DNA of 15,241 nt from Deltaproteobacteria bacterium (GCA_016875515.1 VGRA01000010.1:1-15241); one strand, 5' to 3'. Shown: positions 6,629 through 14,252, counted from the first letter of the stretch. Notes: a model not told the origin generated them from the letters alone. Made by a program: numbers and translations.

Positions 6629-9600
6629 GGGAAGAAGCCGTCGGAGAGGGAGACGGTGTAGCTGCTCCAGCCCAGGGGCGAGAGCGCGTCGTACGTCCAC
6701 TGCGCGTAGCCGAAGCGGGGGGACCGGCTGCCGTAGTGCAGCACGTAGAGCACGGTGGTGGGCTCGGTGGCCCGCAGCGCTGCCACCGCGGGCTGCGGCA
6801 AGGTGACGGTGGTCTCGGTGCCGGGCAGCACCACCTGCCAGAGCGTCACCAGCCCCATCATGGTCAGCTTGACGATTTTCACCTCCTGCACGTCCGGCAG
6901 CGTCCCCGTCGCCCGCGCCCAGCTCACCGTCCCGTCGAACATCACCGAGGGGTAGTCCGGGGCGGTGACAGTGGGCACCGGCAACAGCGGCCCCACCGTC
7001 ACCCCCAGCGAGAGGTCCCCCGGCTGGCGCCGGAAGGCGTAGCTGTAGGGCAGGCCCGAGAGCGCCCCCGTGGGCTCCTGCGCGTGGGCCACGAAGAGGA
7101 AATTGCTGCCGTCCAGCTGCGGGAAGCCGGGGAAGCTGACCGGCGTGCCGGGCGAGGTGATGACCGTGCCCTGCCCCGTGCCGGTGCCGCCCGGGCCGCT
7201 GCGGCTGCTGCCCCGGGCCGCGGTGTTGTACGGGTTGGCGACGAAGCCCTCCGCCCCCAGGTCCAGCCAGGCGTACAGGCCGTGCAGCCCCGCCACGCCG
7301 CCGGGGTAGGTGACCGGCTGGTCGATGGTGACGGGCACCGTCACGTCCAGCGCCATGTCCAGGATGATGTCCTGGTTGGTGGCCGGGGTGTCCGGGGAGG
7401 CCGGCACGTTGCGGCGGACGCCCATCCGGTACGGCGTGAAGGTGCCGGCCTGGTTGTCCGCAATGCCAAAGTAGGCGTACACCGCGCGCAACCCCGCCGA
7501 GGTGGCGACGAGGAAGTTGCCGCCGTCCTGCGTCACCACCCACGTCTCGCCGTCCCGCGGGTACTCCTCGCCGAACGGGGCGCCCCAGAACGGCGAGGGC
7601 ACGGAGACGAAGACGCGCGCCTCCAGCACCTCGCCTGGCTGCAGCGGCCGCGGCGCCTTGAAGCCCGTCACCCGGCCGGAGATGAGGGACGCGGGCGTGC
7701 CTGCCGGGGGCGGGCCGGAGGAGGGCTCTCCGCCGCCCACGCGGGTGATGAAGACGGTGAGGTTCTCCGCGTTGACGGAGGTGACGGTGGTGGAGGAGTA
7801 GCCCTCCTTGAACACCGTCACCACCTGCGCCTTCACCAGCGACGGGTCCGAGAACACCAGCTGCCCGCGCGCGTCCGTGAAGCCCTGGAAGGGCGTGGCC
7901 GCGTCGTTGCCCAGCATCACGTTGGCGGACGGCACCGGGGCGCCTTCATAGCCGCGGGTGGCGTCCAGCACCGTCACGTTGAGGGTGCCCACCAGCGGGC
8001 CGCCGGACTGGCCGCCGGAGATGCTGCGCGGGTCCACGTAGCTGAAGCCGCCGGGCAGCGTGTCCACCTGCCCGCCCCGCTCCACCTTCACGTCCACCGT
8101 CCCCACGGACACCGCGCGCGGGGTGCGGCAGGTGAGGGTGTGGCCGTCCACCACCTTCACGTCCTTGGCCTTGTCCGTCCCGAACGTGACGAGCGTGCCC
8201 GGGCCGAATCCCGTCCCCAGCACCGTCACCAGCGTCCCGCCCGCAATGGCGCCGCGGTCCGGCTGGGCGCGCCCCACGGTGAGCGGCTCCTCGAAGGTGT
8301 AGGCGGCGGGCAGCGTGGCCTCGTTCTCCACGTCGGAGGCTGCGTGGACGCGCACCGGCACCGGCGCCCCGCCCGGGCCCGCGGGCGTCGTCACCGGGGC
8401 GGCCGTCTCCGTCACCGCGCCGGCAGGCGTGGCCTGCAGCGCCCCCACGCGCACCACCGCGTCCGGGGGCAGGGCCTCGCCCGCCACCGTCACCGCGGTG
8501 CCGCCGGCCAGGGGCCCCGCGGCCGGGGTGACGGACTGCAGCTGCAGCTGCCACGTCCAGCCGCCGGACAGCGTGCGGGTGGTGGTGCCGTCGGACACCG
8601 CCACGTCGGAGATGCGCGGCGTGCCGGCCCGCGGCGGCATGAACAGCTCCGCGGAGGTGGCAGTGCGCGCCCCCAGCAGCACGGTCGCCCCACCCACGGT
8701 GACGGACAGCCCGGCGGCGTCCAGCCCCTGCCCGGTGAGCAGCACGCGCGTCCCCCCGGCCGGCGGCCCCAGCCGCGGGGACAGCGCGAAGGCGGCGAAC
8801 GGCCCGGCCGCTTCCGCGTAGGTGAAGCCGGACTTCACCGTCCAGCTGCCGCGCGGCGTGGTGACGGTGACGTCCACCGCGCCCGGCTGGGTGGCGGCGG
8901 GGGTGGTGGCAGACAGCTGCCCGTCCGAGTCCACCGTGAAGGCGGCGGCCGGCTGCGCGCCGAAGCGGACCCCTGTGGCCCCGGACAGCCCCGCGCCCGC
9001 AAGCACCACCTCGGTGCCGCCGGAGAGCGGCCCCACCGGCGGGCTGATGGCGGTTACGCGCGTGTCTGCCACGTAGCGGAAGCCGTTGCGGACCATCCCC
9101 ACGCCGTTCTTGTCGTAGGCCGTGACGTCCACCGCGCCCGCCGCCCCGGGCGGGGCCACCGCGCGCACCTGCGAGGTGGACACCCACGTCACGCTCGGGC
9201 TGGTGAGGCCACCGAACAGCACCTGCAGCCCGGGCATCAGCCCCTGTCCGGAGAGCGTCACCTCGGTCCCGCCGGAAGTGGGCCCCTCGCCGGGCGAGAC
9301 GCCGGTGACGTACAGCTCCTCGAAGTAGGTGAAGCAGCCGTCGCAGGTGGCGGTGCCGCGGGGGCTGGTGAGGGTGACGTTCACCTGCCCGCGCGCCCCG
9401 GGCGGCACCCGCAGGTCAATGGTCTCGTCGTCGATGACCTGGAAATCCTGCACCGGGTTGGCGCCGAACTTCACGCTGGTGAGCTTCCTGGCCCCGGTGG
9501 CGGTGGCGGCCACGCCCTGCACGAAGCCGCTGCCCTGCAGCACCACCTGCGCCCCGCCCGCGGTGCCGCCGCGCGGGGGCAGCACGCGCAGCAGCTTGAA

Positions 9601-9807
9601 CTCGGACACCCCGCCGTCCTCGCCCCCCGTCCCCGCGTCCGGCGCGCCGGCGTCCGGGCCGTCCACCCCCGCGTCCTCCGCGGGGGCGCCGGCGTCCACC
9701 TCCGTGCCCGCGTCCGAGTTGGCGCTGCTGCGGGGGCAGCCGCCGCAGGCACCGAGCGCCGCGGCGAGGAGGGACAGGACCGCGGCGCGGCGGAGGGCGA
9801 CACTCAT
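6625..9807 (-). CDS. Large lipoprotein with six IPT/TIG repeats
   Basis: The protein has 1060 residues. The signal peptide ends in lipobox LGAC (C21). A DAG-rich linker (five DAG triplets, residues 32-59) should hold the body away from the membrane. Six IPT/TIG (Ig-like) repeats follow at about 72-162, 165-246, 249-330, 339-419, 423-506 and 509-591, each opening with a P..G...GGT pattern such as SPGEGPTSGGTEVTLSG and closing with a GF-Y type strand. Residues ~606-690 resemble a carboxypeptidase regulatory-like beta-sandwich. Residues ~706-1060 match nothing I recognise. A CxxC (C155, C158) sits in the first repeat. IPT repeats are usually structural or binding modules in surface proteins. The start at 9807 overlaps the previous stop (ATGA) and has a GAGGTG SD 8 nt upstream inside the preceding gene. 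It is the longest member of the five-lipoprotein operon and the likely scaffold. Confidence 0.9.
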   Translation of the reverse strand: MSVALRRAAVLSLLAAALGACGGCPRSSANSDAGTEVDAGAPAEDAGVDGPDAGAPDAGTGGEDGGVSEFKLLRVLPPRGGTAGGAQVVLQGSGFVQGVAATATGARKLTSVKFGANPVQDFQVIDDETIDLRVPPGARGQVNVTLTSPRGTATCDGCFTYFEELYVTGVSPGEGPTSGGTEVTLSGQGLMPGLQVLFGGLTSPSVTWVSTSQVRAVAPPGAAGAVDVTAYDKNGVGMVRNGFRYVADTRVTAISPPVGPLSGGTEVVLAGAGLSGATGVRFGAQPAAAFTVDSDGQLSATTPAATQPGAVDVTVTTPRGSWTVKSGFTYAEAAGPFAAFALSPRLGPPAGGTRVLLTGQGLDAAGLSVTVGGATVLLGARTATSAELFMPPRAGTPRISDVAVSDGTTTRTLSGGWTWQLQLQSVTPAAGPLAGGTAVTVAGEALPPDAVVRVGALQATPAGAVTETAAPVTTPAGPGGAPVPVRVHAASDVENEATLPAAYTFEEPLTVGRAQPDRGAIAGGTLVTVLGTGFGPGTLVTFGTDKAKDVKVVDGHTLTCRTPRAVSVGTVDVKVERGGQVDTLPGGFSYVDPRSISGGQSGGPLVGTLNVTVLDATRGYEGAPVPSANVMLGNDAATPFQGFTDARGQLVFSDPSLVKAQVVTVFKEGYSSTTVTSVNAENLTVFITRVGGGEPSSGPPPAGTPASLISGRVTGFKAPRPLQPGEVLEARVFVSVPSPFWGAPFGEEYPRDGETWVVTQDGGNFLVATSAGLRAVYAYFGIADNQAGTFTPYRMGVRRNVPASPDTPATNQDIILDMALDVTVPVTIDQPVTYPGGVAGLHGLYAWLDLGAEGFVANPYNTAARGSSRSGPGGTGTGQGTVITSPGTPVSFPGFPQLDGSNFLFVAHAQEPTGALSGLPYSYAFRRQPGDLSLGVTVGPLLPVPTVTAPDYPSVMFDGTVSWARATGTLPDVQEVKIVKLTMMGLVTLWQVVLPGTETTVTLPQPAVAALRATEPTTVLYVLHYGSRSPRFGYAQWTYDALSPLGWSSYTVSLSDGFFP

Positions 9808-11264
9808 GGGTAGGACACCTCGAGCAAGTAGCTGTTCTGCACCCGGCCATCCGGGGCGCGCACGCGGGCATGCAGCGGCCGGCCGGCGGCGAAGGCGGAG
9901 GAGATGGAGACGCGGGTGAGGGCAGGGTCGTCCGAGCAGCCCAGCTGCGCCTGCCCGTCAAACACGCACAGCTCCAGCAGCCCCGCGGATGGGGTGTACT
10001 GGCCCAGCGTCACCTGCAGCCCCTTCCCGGGCGGCACGTCCAGCCGGAACCAGTCCTGGTCCTGCGGGCACACGTTCCCGGGGAGGCTGACGGCGGCATT
10101 GGCGGGCGTGGCCTGGGCGGCCGCGTCGTTGGGCTCGAAGCCGTCGTCGGTGCAGGGGGTGCCCCGGGACAGCAGAAACGTCACGTCGTAGGGCTGGAAC
10201 GGGTCCGTGCTGGAGACGCCCACGGCGTAGCTCCCCGGGGCCCCCGCCACGAAGGAGGCGAGCAGCTTGCCCGTGGCAAGCGTCCGCCCCGCGCTGTCCT
10301 GCACCACGGTGGTGAAGGTGTCCTCGGCGAACGGGTCCGCGTCCACGTTGATGCCCAGCTGGTCCCCGCGCTGCAGCTGCAGCGAGAACCAGTCCTGGTC
10401 CCCCGCGCACAGCGTGAGGTAGCCGTACGCCCTGGGTTGGGCCGGGAAGGCGGCGGTGGCCTGGTTGTTGGGCTCGAGCGCGTCCGGCTGGCACTGGCGC
10501 GGCACGCAGCGGCCGGTGCCCACGTCACAGCGCTCGGCGGCCGGGCATGCGGCGTCCGTCACGCACGGCGGCAGCTTCGACACGCACTCGCCCGTCTGCA
10601 GGTAGCAGACGAGCGGCACCTTGCACTGGGCGTTGCCGTAGCAGCGGGCGGAGGCCGCGCAGCGCCCCGCCGCGTCGCACGTGAGCCCCGGGCCGCAGTC
10701 CGCGTCCGCCGCGCACTGCACGCAGAGGCTCGCCACGCACTTCTCCCCGGGGCTGCACACCTCCGACTGGTCCTCCGCGGTGCAGCGCGGCACGCACCGG
10801 CGCAGCCCGGTGTTGCACGCCTCCGTGGCGGCGCAGTCCGCGTCCGCGACGCAGCCCAGGTCCTCCTCGCACACCAACGTGGCGCCGTTGCAGCGCTGGC
10901 CGGTGGGGCACTCGGCGGAATCCCCCGAGGTGCACAGGTTGACCGCGGTGCGGTCCCGGCAGAGCCCCTGCTTGCACCACTCGCCGGCCTGGCACTGCTC
11001 GTTGGCGGCGCAGTCCGCGCCCCAGCCGTCCCGGTAGGTGCAGCCGCGGGTCTCCGGGTCACACTGCTCGCGCAGCAGGCACTGGCCGGTGGACTCGCAC
11101 GGGGCGCAGCGCCCCTCGTCCGTGCAGATGCGCCCCCCGCTGCAGTCCGCGCGGGCGGCGCACGTCTCCTCCGTCCCCGCGTCCGGGGTGGCCACGGGCT
11201 TCGCTGCCGGGCAGGCGGTGAGCACCACGCACGCGGCCCACGCCGCGAGGGCACGCGCCGTCAC
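9804..11264 (-). CDS. Lipoprotein with nine 4-Cys repeats and two PPC-like domains
   Basis: This 486-residue protein starts at GTG 11264, which overlaps the preceding stop (GTGA); a GGAGG SD lies 7 nt upstream. Lipobox LTAC gives C18. Residues 35-253 contain 36 Cys in nine consecutive units of C-x5/8-C-x5-C-x4/6-C, for example 35-41-47-53, 138-144-150-157 and 234-240-246-253. Two beta domains follow, each with the bacterial pre-peptidase C-terminal (PPC) pattern: DALEPNN...DQDWFSLQL (~261-365) and DGFEPND...DQDWFRLDV (~374-485). Six further Cys (258, 286, 371, 399, 433, 443) fall in or beside them. PPC domains are typically secretion or binding modules attached to proteases, but no protease is present here. 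The Cys repeat is shared with the lipoprotein at 5480-6628, which suggests related disulfide-rod structures in one complex. Substrate or partner unknown. Confidence 0.9.
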   Translation of the reverse strand: MTARALAAWAACVVLTACPAAKPVATPDAGTEETCAARADCSGGRICTDEGRCAPCESTGQCLLREQCDPETRGCTYRDGWGADCAANEQCQAGEWCKQGLCRDRTAVNLCTSGDSAECPTGQRCNGATLVCEEDLGCVADADCAATEACNTGLRRCVPRCTAEDQSEVCSPGEKCVASLCVQCAADADCGPGLTCDAAGRCAASARCYGNAQCKVPLVCYLQTGECVSKLPPCVTDAACPAAERCDVGTGRCVPRQCQPDALEPNNQATAAFPAQPRAYGYLTLCAGDQDWFSLQLQRGDQLGINVDADPFAEDTFTTVVQDSAGRTLATGKLLASFVAGAPGSYAVGVSSTDPFQPYDVTFLLSRGTPCTDDGFEPNDAAAQATPANAAVSLPGNVCPQDQDWFRLDVPPGKGLQVTLGQYTPSAGLLELCVFDGQAQLGCSDDPALTRVSISSAFAAGRPLHARVRAPDGRVQNSYLLEVSYP

Positions 11265-12721
11265 GGCGCCGCCTCCGGTACGGGCGCGAGCGCCCCGGAG
11301 GGCCAGGTGATGTCCACCACGGGCCAGGCCTCCCCCTCCGAGTCCAGCGTCTTCTTGAACTCCCCCTTGAGCACCCCGTACTGGTACACGCGCACGGTGG
11401 CGTTGGAGGTGGGGAGCGGCTGCAGGTGGGCGCTCGCGAGCACCACGTGCACCCGGTAGGTGTCCTCCACGGGGTTGACGTAGCCGAACACCTCCGGCCC
11501 GTACCCGGTGAGCGCGTCCCGCAGGTAGCCGGGGTCGTCCGAGGCGTCCCCCGCCACGCCCCAGTCCGGGGCCCGGTTGGCGTAGTGGCAGTCCGCGTCC
11601 GTGCCCAGGGGCGCTCCGGGGGCGTTGGTGACGTGGAGGTCCAGGTCCGTCACCGCGTTGTCCCAGAACAGCTCCACGAGCAGCTTCTGGGCGGGGGAGG
11701 CCACCACGGTGAGGCGGGCGGGGGTGAGGGACTTCGCGCCGAGCGCGTCCGTCACCTCCAGCTGCACCTCGTACTGGCCGGGCAGCGTGGGGTCCAGGGT
11801 CATGCTGGCCTCGGCGGCGTCCGGGGGGGTGAGGGCGGTGGCGCTGCCGAGCGGCTTCTGGCGCAGCGTCCACCTGTAGGTGAGCGGGGTGTGTCCGTCC
11901 GGATCGTTGCTGTCGGTGCCGTCCAGCGCCACCACCATGCCGGGGGCGCCGTTGCCCACTGGGGCAATGGCGGCCACCGGTGCGCGGTTGATGGCGGCGG
12001 CGAGCGTGACGAGCACCTCCGGGCGGTCCGGGTCCGTGCAGCGCAGGCGCACCGCGCCGGCCTGGGCGGCGGGTTCGCCGGGCACCGCGGTGAACTTCAC
12101 CGTCAGCTGGATTTCCCCGGGCAGGCCCGTGGCGGCCACGGCCTTCACCGTGGCGGGCGTCTTGGTGCTGCCCACGAAGGAGAAGGCGGACGGGGTGCCG
12201 TCCACCAGAGCAATTTCCTCGAGCACCAGGTCCGCCGTGCCGGTGCTCTTCACGGTGAGCGTCTTCACCGCGGAGGTGCCCTCGGCCACGGTGCCGAAGT
12301 CCAGCGCCTCGGGGACCACTTCCATCTTTGCCTTGGTGCTCCCGGTCCCGGCCAGGGCCACGGTGACCAGGGGGTTCTCCGCGTCGTCCGTCTCCAGCGC
12401 GAGCGTGGCGGCGTACGGCTGCTCCAGCGGGGGCAGGAACGCAACCACCACCGCGGCGGAGGTGCCCCCGGCCAGCTCCGGGGGGAAGGAGACCACGCGG
12501 AACGGCACGCCCGGCTCCTGGATGACCGCCGAGTTCACCTTGAGCGGGGCGCGCCCCACATTGGAGAGGATGATGTCTGCCCGCCGCTCGTTGAGCACCG
12601 GCACGGGACCGAAGTCCTGGCGCTCCACCGGGGGCACCAGGCGCGGCCGGACGGTGGCCACGTTGTCCCCGCCGCAGGCGGTGGCCAGCACCAGCAACAG
12701 GACGGAGAGGCGCTGGGTCAT
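11261..12721 (-). CDS. Lipoprotein with ASH/HYDIN-like, PKD and YfaP-like domains
   Basis: This 486-residue protein has a signal peptide ending at ATAC (C16); the -3 residue is Ala, which is less usual but acceptable. Two Ig-like ASH/HYDIN (choice-of-anchor-like) domains lie at ~30-127 (QDFGPVPVLNERRADIILSN) and ~132-245 (LDFGTVAEGTSAVKTLTV). A PKD-type domain is at ~247-342 (GTDSNDPDGHTPLTYRWTL), and a YfaP/DUF2135-like domain at ~346-475 (ELFWDNAVTDLDLHV). All are beta-rich extracellular modules with no catalytic residues that I can see, so a structural or adhesive role is likely. The ATG at 12721 overlaps the VWA gene's stop in ATGA, with a GGAGG SD seven nt upstream. The frame is open to 12916, but that part is Arg/Gly-rich shadow and hides the signal peptide. 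Domain names are from pattern recognition; the PKD and YfaP-like calls are the most secure. Confidence 0.88.
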   Translation of the reverse strand: MTQRLSVLLLVLATACGGDNVATVRPRLVPPVERQDFGPVPVLNERRADIILSNVGRAPLKVNSAVIQEPGVPFRVVSFPPELAGGTSAAVVVAFLPPLEQPYAATLALETDDAENPLVTVALAGTGSTKAKMEVVPEALDFGTVAEGTSAVKTLTVKSTGTADLVLEEIALVDGTPSAFSFVGSTKTPATVKAVAATGLPGEIQLTVKFTAVPGEPAAQAGAVRLRCTDPDRPEVLVTLAAAINRAPVAAIAPVGNGAPGMVVALDGTDSNDPDGHTPLTYRWTLRQKPLGSATALTPPDAAEASMTLDPTLPGQYEVQLEVTDALGAKSLTPARLTVVASPAQKLLVELFWDNAVTDLDLHVTNAPGAPLGTDADCHYANRAPDWGVAGDASDDPGYLRDALTGYGPEVFGYVNPVEDTYRVHVVLASAHLQPLPTSNATVRVYQYGVLKGEFKKTLDSEGEAWPVVDITWPSGALAPVPEAAP

Positions 12722-13866
12722 GGCTTGCCCTCCTCGTAGTACTGGATTTCCACCTTCGCGTTGACGCCCGGGACGGACTCGCCGGCAAAGAAGACCACCG
12801 GCCCGCCCGGCTCGTACGCCCAGCCGTCCGGGCCACCCTGCTTCGGGGTGCAGACCAGGTTGTAGCTGTCCACGGGTACCTCCGGCGTGCAGGCGGCGCG
12901 GTCCACGCGCGCGCACGGCGCGGTCACGTCCGCGGGGGCGTTGCAGGGGTAGAGGATGCGCACCTGCAGCGTGGAGACGTTGGGGGCCTTGGCCAGGGCG
13001 AACTTCCGCTTCAGCCCCACGGCGGAGGTGGCCAGCTTGCGCAGGGTGGTGGCGAACTCCGGGTCGCAGATGCTGCCCAGCTCCCCCCCGGCCAGCTCCG
13101 CCAGCTGCTTGTAGCGGGTACCCGGCGTGGCGTTGCAGCTGTTGGTGGGCACGTCCCCGATGATGGCCGCGCTGCTCACCATGCCGTCGTTGCCGGGCCC
13201 CAGCGCGGTCTCCAGCCTGCGGTAGTAGTAGCGAAGGTCCGGGTTGCCGGACTTGTCCTCCTCGTCCGTGACGAAGACGATGTAGAGGTACGCGTCCGGC
13301 CGGAGGAACTCCACGGCATGCGCCACGTCGCAGTTGGCCTGGCAGGTGCTGGTGTTGGCCTTGTCCAGGCAGCCGGTGCGGCAGGTCTCCCGGGCCTCCA
13401 GGATGGGGGCGTTAAGAGCGGCGCGGGCATCCAGGGCCATGACGGCGGCGTCCATGCCCGCCTCGTACGGGCTGCCGGCCGTGCCCACGCGGATGTTGGA
13501 CTGGAAGGCGGCCACCGGGCTGGGCGTCTTCGGGGAGATGACGGCGGGGCTGCCCTTGAAGGCCCCCTTGTCCTGGAAGGTGTCCGTGGTGGTGATGGCC
13601 AGCCGGTAGTCGATGGCGTTCTTCGTGAAGACGTCGATGAAGCTGCCGAAGTTGCGGGCCAGGTTGGCCTGCCGGGGCTCCATGGACCCGGAGTTGTCCA
13701 CCACCCACAGCACGTCGATGCGGGAGGCGGACTGCTGCGTCCAGGTGTCCACCCGGACATCCGGGGGGAGCGCCTTGCGGATGCGGTCCTCGGAGCAGGC
13801 AGGGAGGCACAAGAAGAGAAGGACGGCCGCCGAGCGCAGCGGGGCCGTGGGGGGGTGGGCAGACAT
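12718..13866 (-). CDS. VWA-domain lipoprotein with intact MIDAS
   Basis: This 382-residue protein has a signal peptide and lipobox LPAC (C24). A von Willebrand A fold starts at about residue 48, with VLWVVDNSGSM carrying the MIDAS triad D57, S59, S61. T129 (GTAGS) and D201 (VFVTDEEDKSG) are plausible remaining metal ligands. Ten Cys (162, 166, 175, 179, 244, 267, 308, 318, 326, 339) suggest up to five disulfides, four of them in an insertion before the IVFVTDEE strand. The last ~90 residues are a beta-rich C-terminal region. The architecture is like CglB, the VWA surface adhesin lipoprotein of Myxococcus gliding; I cannot say from the sequence alone whether it is an orthologue. It opens the five-lipoprotein series, 14 nt after the preceding gene, with no SD before the ATG. 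The open frame extends upstream to 14790, but only this start gives a signal peptide. Confidence 0.88.
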   Translation of the reverse strand: MSAHPPTAPLRSAAVLLFLCLPACSEDRIRKALPPDVRVDTWTQQSASRIDVLWVVDNSGSMEPRQANLARNFGSFIDVFTKNAIDYRLAITTTDTFQDKGAFKGSPAVISPKTPSPVAAFQSNIRVGTAGSPYEAGMDAAVMALDARAALNAPILEARETCRTGCLDKANTSTCQANCDVAHAVEFLRPDAYLYIVFVTDEEDKSGNPDLRYYYRRLETALGPGNDGMVSSAAIIGDVPTNSCNATPGTRYKQLAELAGGELGSICDPEFATTLRKLATSAVGLKRKFALAKAPNVSTLQVRILYPCNAPADVTAPCARVDRAACTPEVPVDSYNLVCTPKQGGPDGWAYEPGGPVVFFAGESVPGVNAKVEIQYYEEGKP

Positions 13867-13877
13867 GTGAGGCGGGA

Positions 13878-13909
13878 AGGTTAGCGGATCTGCGCGGGCG
13901 GCGGAACCG
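13878..13909 (-). promoter_or_regulatory. Possible promoter of the lipoprotein operon, perhaps leaderless
   Basis: On the minus strand TAACCT (13883-13878) sits 11 nt before the VWA ATG, and only a poor -35 can be found about 17 nt further up. If TAACCT is the -10, transcription would start at or within a few bases of the ATG, giving a leaderless mRNA. That would fit the absence of any Shine-Dalgarno there. The hexamer overlaps the stop codon of the preceding small gene. Evidence is weak. Confidence 0.25.
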
Positions 13910-14252
13910 CGCGGCCGGTAGGTGGGGCGCCTTCCGTCAGGCCAGGTGCCCCAGCGAATGGACGACCCGCCAGCAGTCCAGGTTGCATCCGTTGCCCGGC
14001 CCAGCGCGCCCGGAGCCTCCCGCGCCAACGCTCGCGTTCTTCCGGCGTGAAGTCCTGGCCGTACAAGGCGAGGAACACCCGCTCGCGAAACGCCACGGTA
14101 CCGGGCACCAGGCCTTCGGCCTCGAGGCCCATGGCCCGCATGGTCCGCGCGCTGGCGACCATCTCCGCGCACATCTGGAGCCGCTGAAGCCCGGTTCGCC
14201 GCTGCATCAGGACGCGCAGCCGCTCCTCGACTTCGGGGGGCGTGCCGTTCAT
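13881..14252 (-). CDS. Small uncharacterised protein, possibly with a read-through tail
   Basis: This 123-residue frame has an ordered, mainly helical first part (about 1-85: EVEERLRVLMQRRTGLQRL, ASARTMRAMGLEAEG, ERVFLALYGQDFTPEERERW). The pattern recalls small two-gene-locus proteins found across bacteria beside nucleotidyltransferase-like or other partner genes; I cannot name it firmly. The final ~38 residues are Gly/Pro/Ala-rich, and many codons there end in A or T, unlike the rest of the gene and its neighbours. That tail may therefore be former non-coding DNA read after loss of the original stop. The ATG at 14252 overlaps the TGA of a short upstream frame (ATGA), a sign of a former or present operon pair. 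It ends 14 nt before the VWA lipoprotein gene and is probably not part of that system. Confidence 0.55.
   Translation of the reverse strand: MNGTPPEVEERLRVLMQRRTGLQRLQMCAEMVASARTMRAMGLEAEGLVPGTVAFRERVFLALYGQDFTPEERERWRGRLRARWAGQRMQPGLLAGRPFAGAPGLTEGAPPTGRAVPPPAQIR

Noticed and set aside
3332..6661. Plus-strand open frame of over 1100 codons
   Set aside because: It lies opposite the two kinases and the Cys-rich lipoprotein. Its translation is Arg/Ala/His/Gly/Pro-rich without domains, as expected for the complement of high-GC codons.
6610..9813. Plus-strand open frame of over 1000 codons opposite the IPT lipoprotein
   Set aside because: It is an antisense shadow: the minus strand has a signal peptide, lipobox, six recognisable IPT repeats and overlap junctions, while the plus frame has no recognisable fold.
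5480..13866. Identical lengths of gene pairs (two of 382 aa, two of 486 aa) as a sign of duplication
   Set aside because: The paired proteins share no domain order or sequence pattern; the equal lengths look like coincidence.
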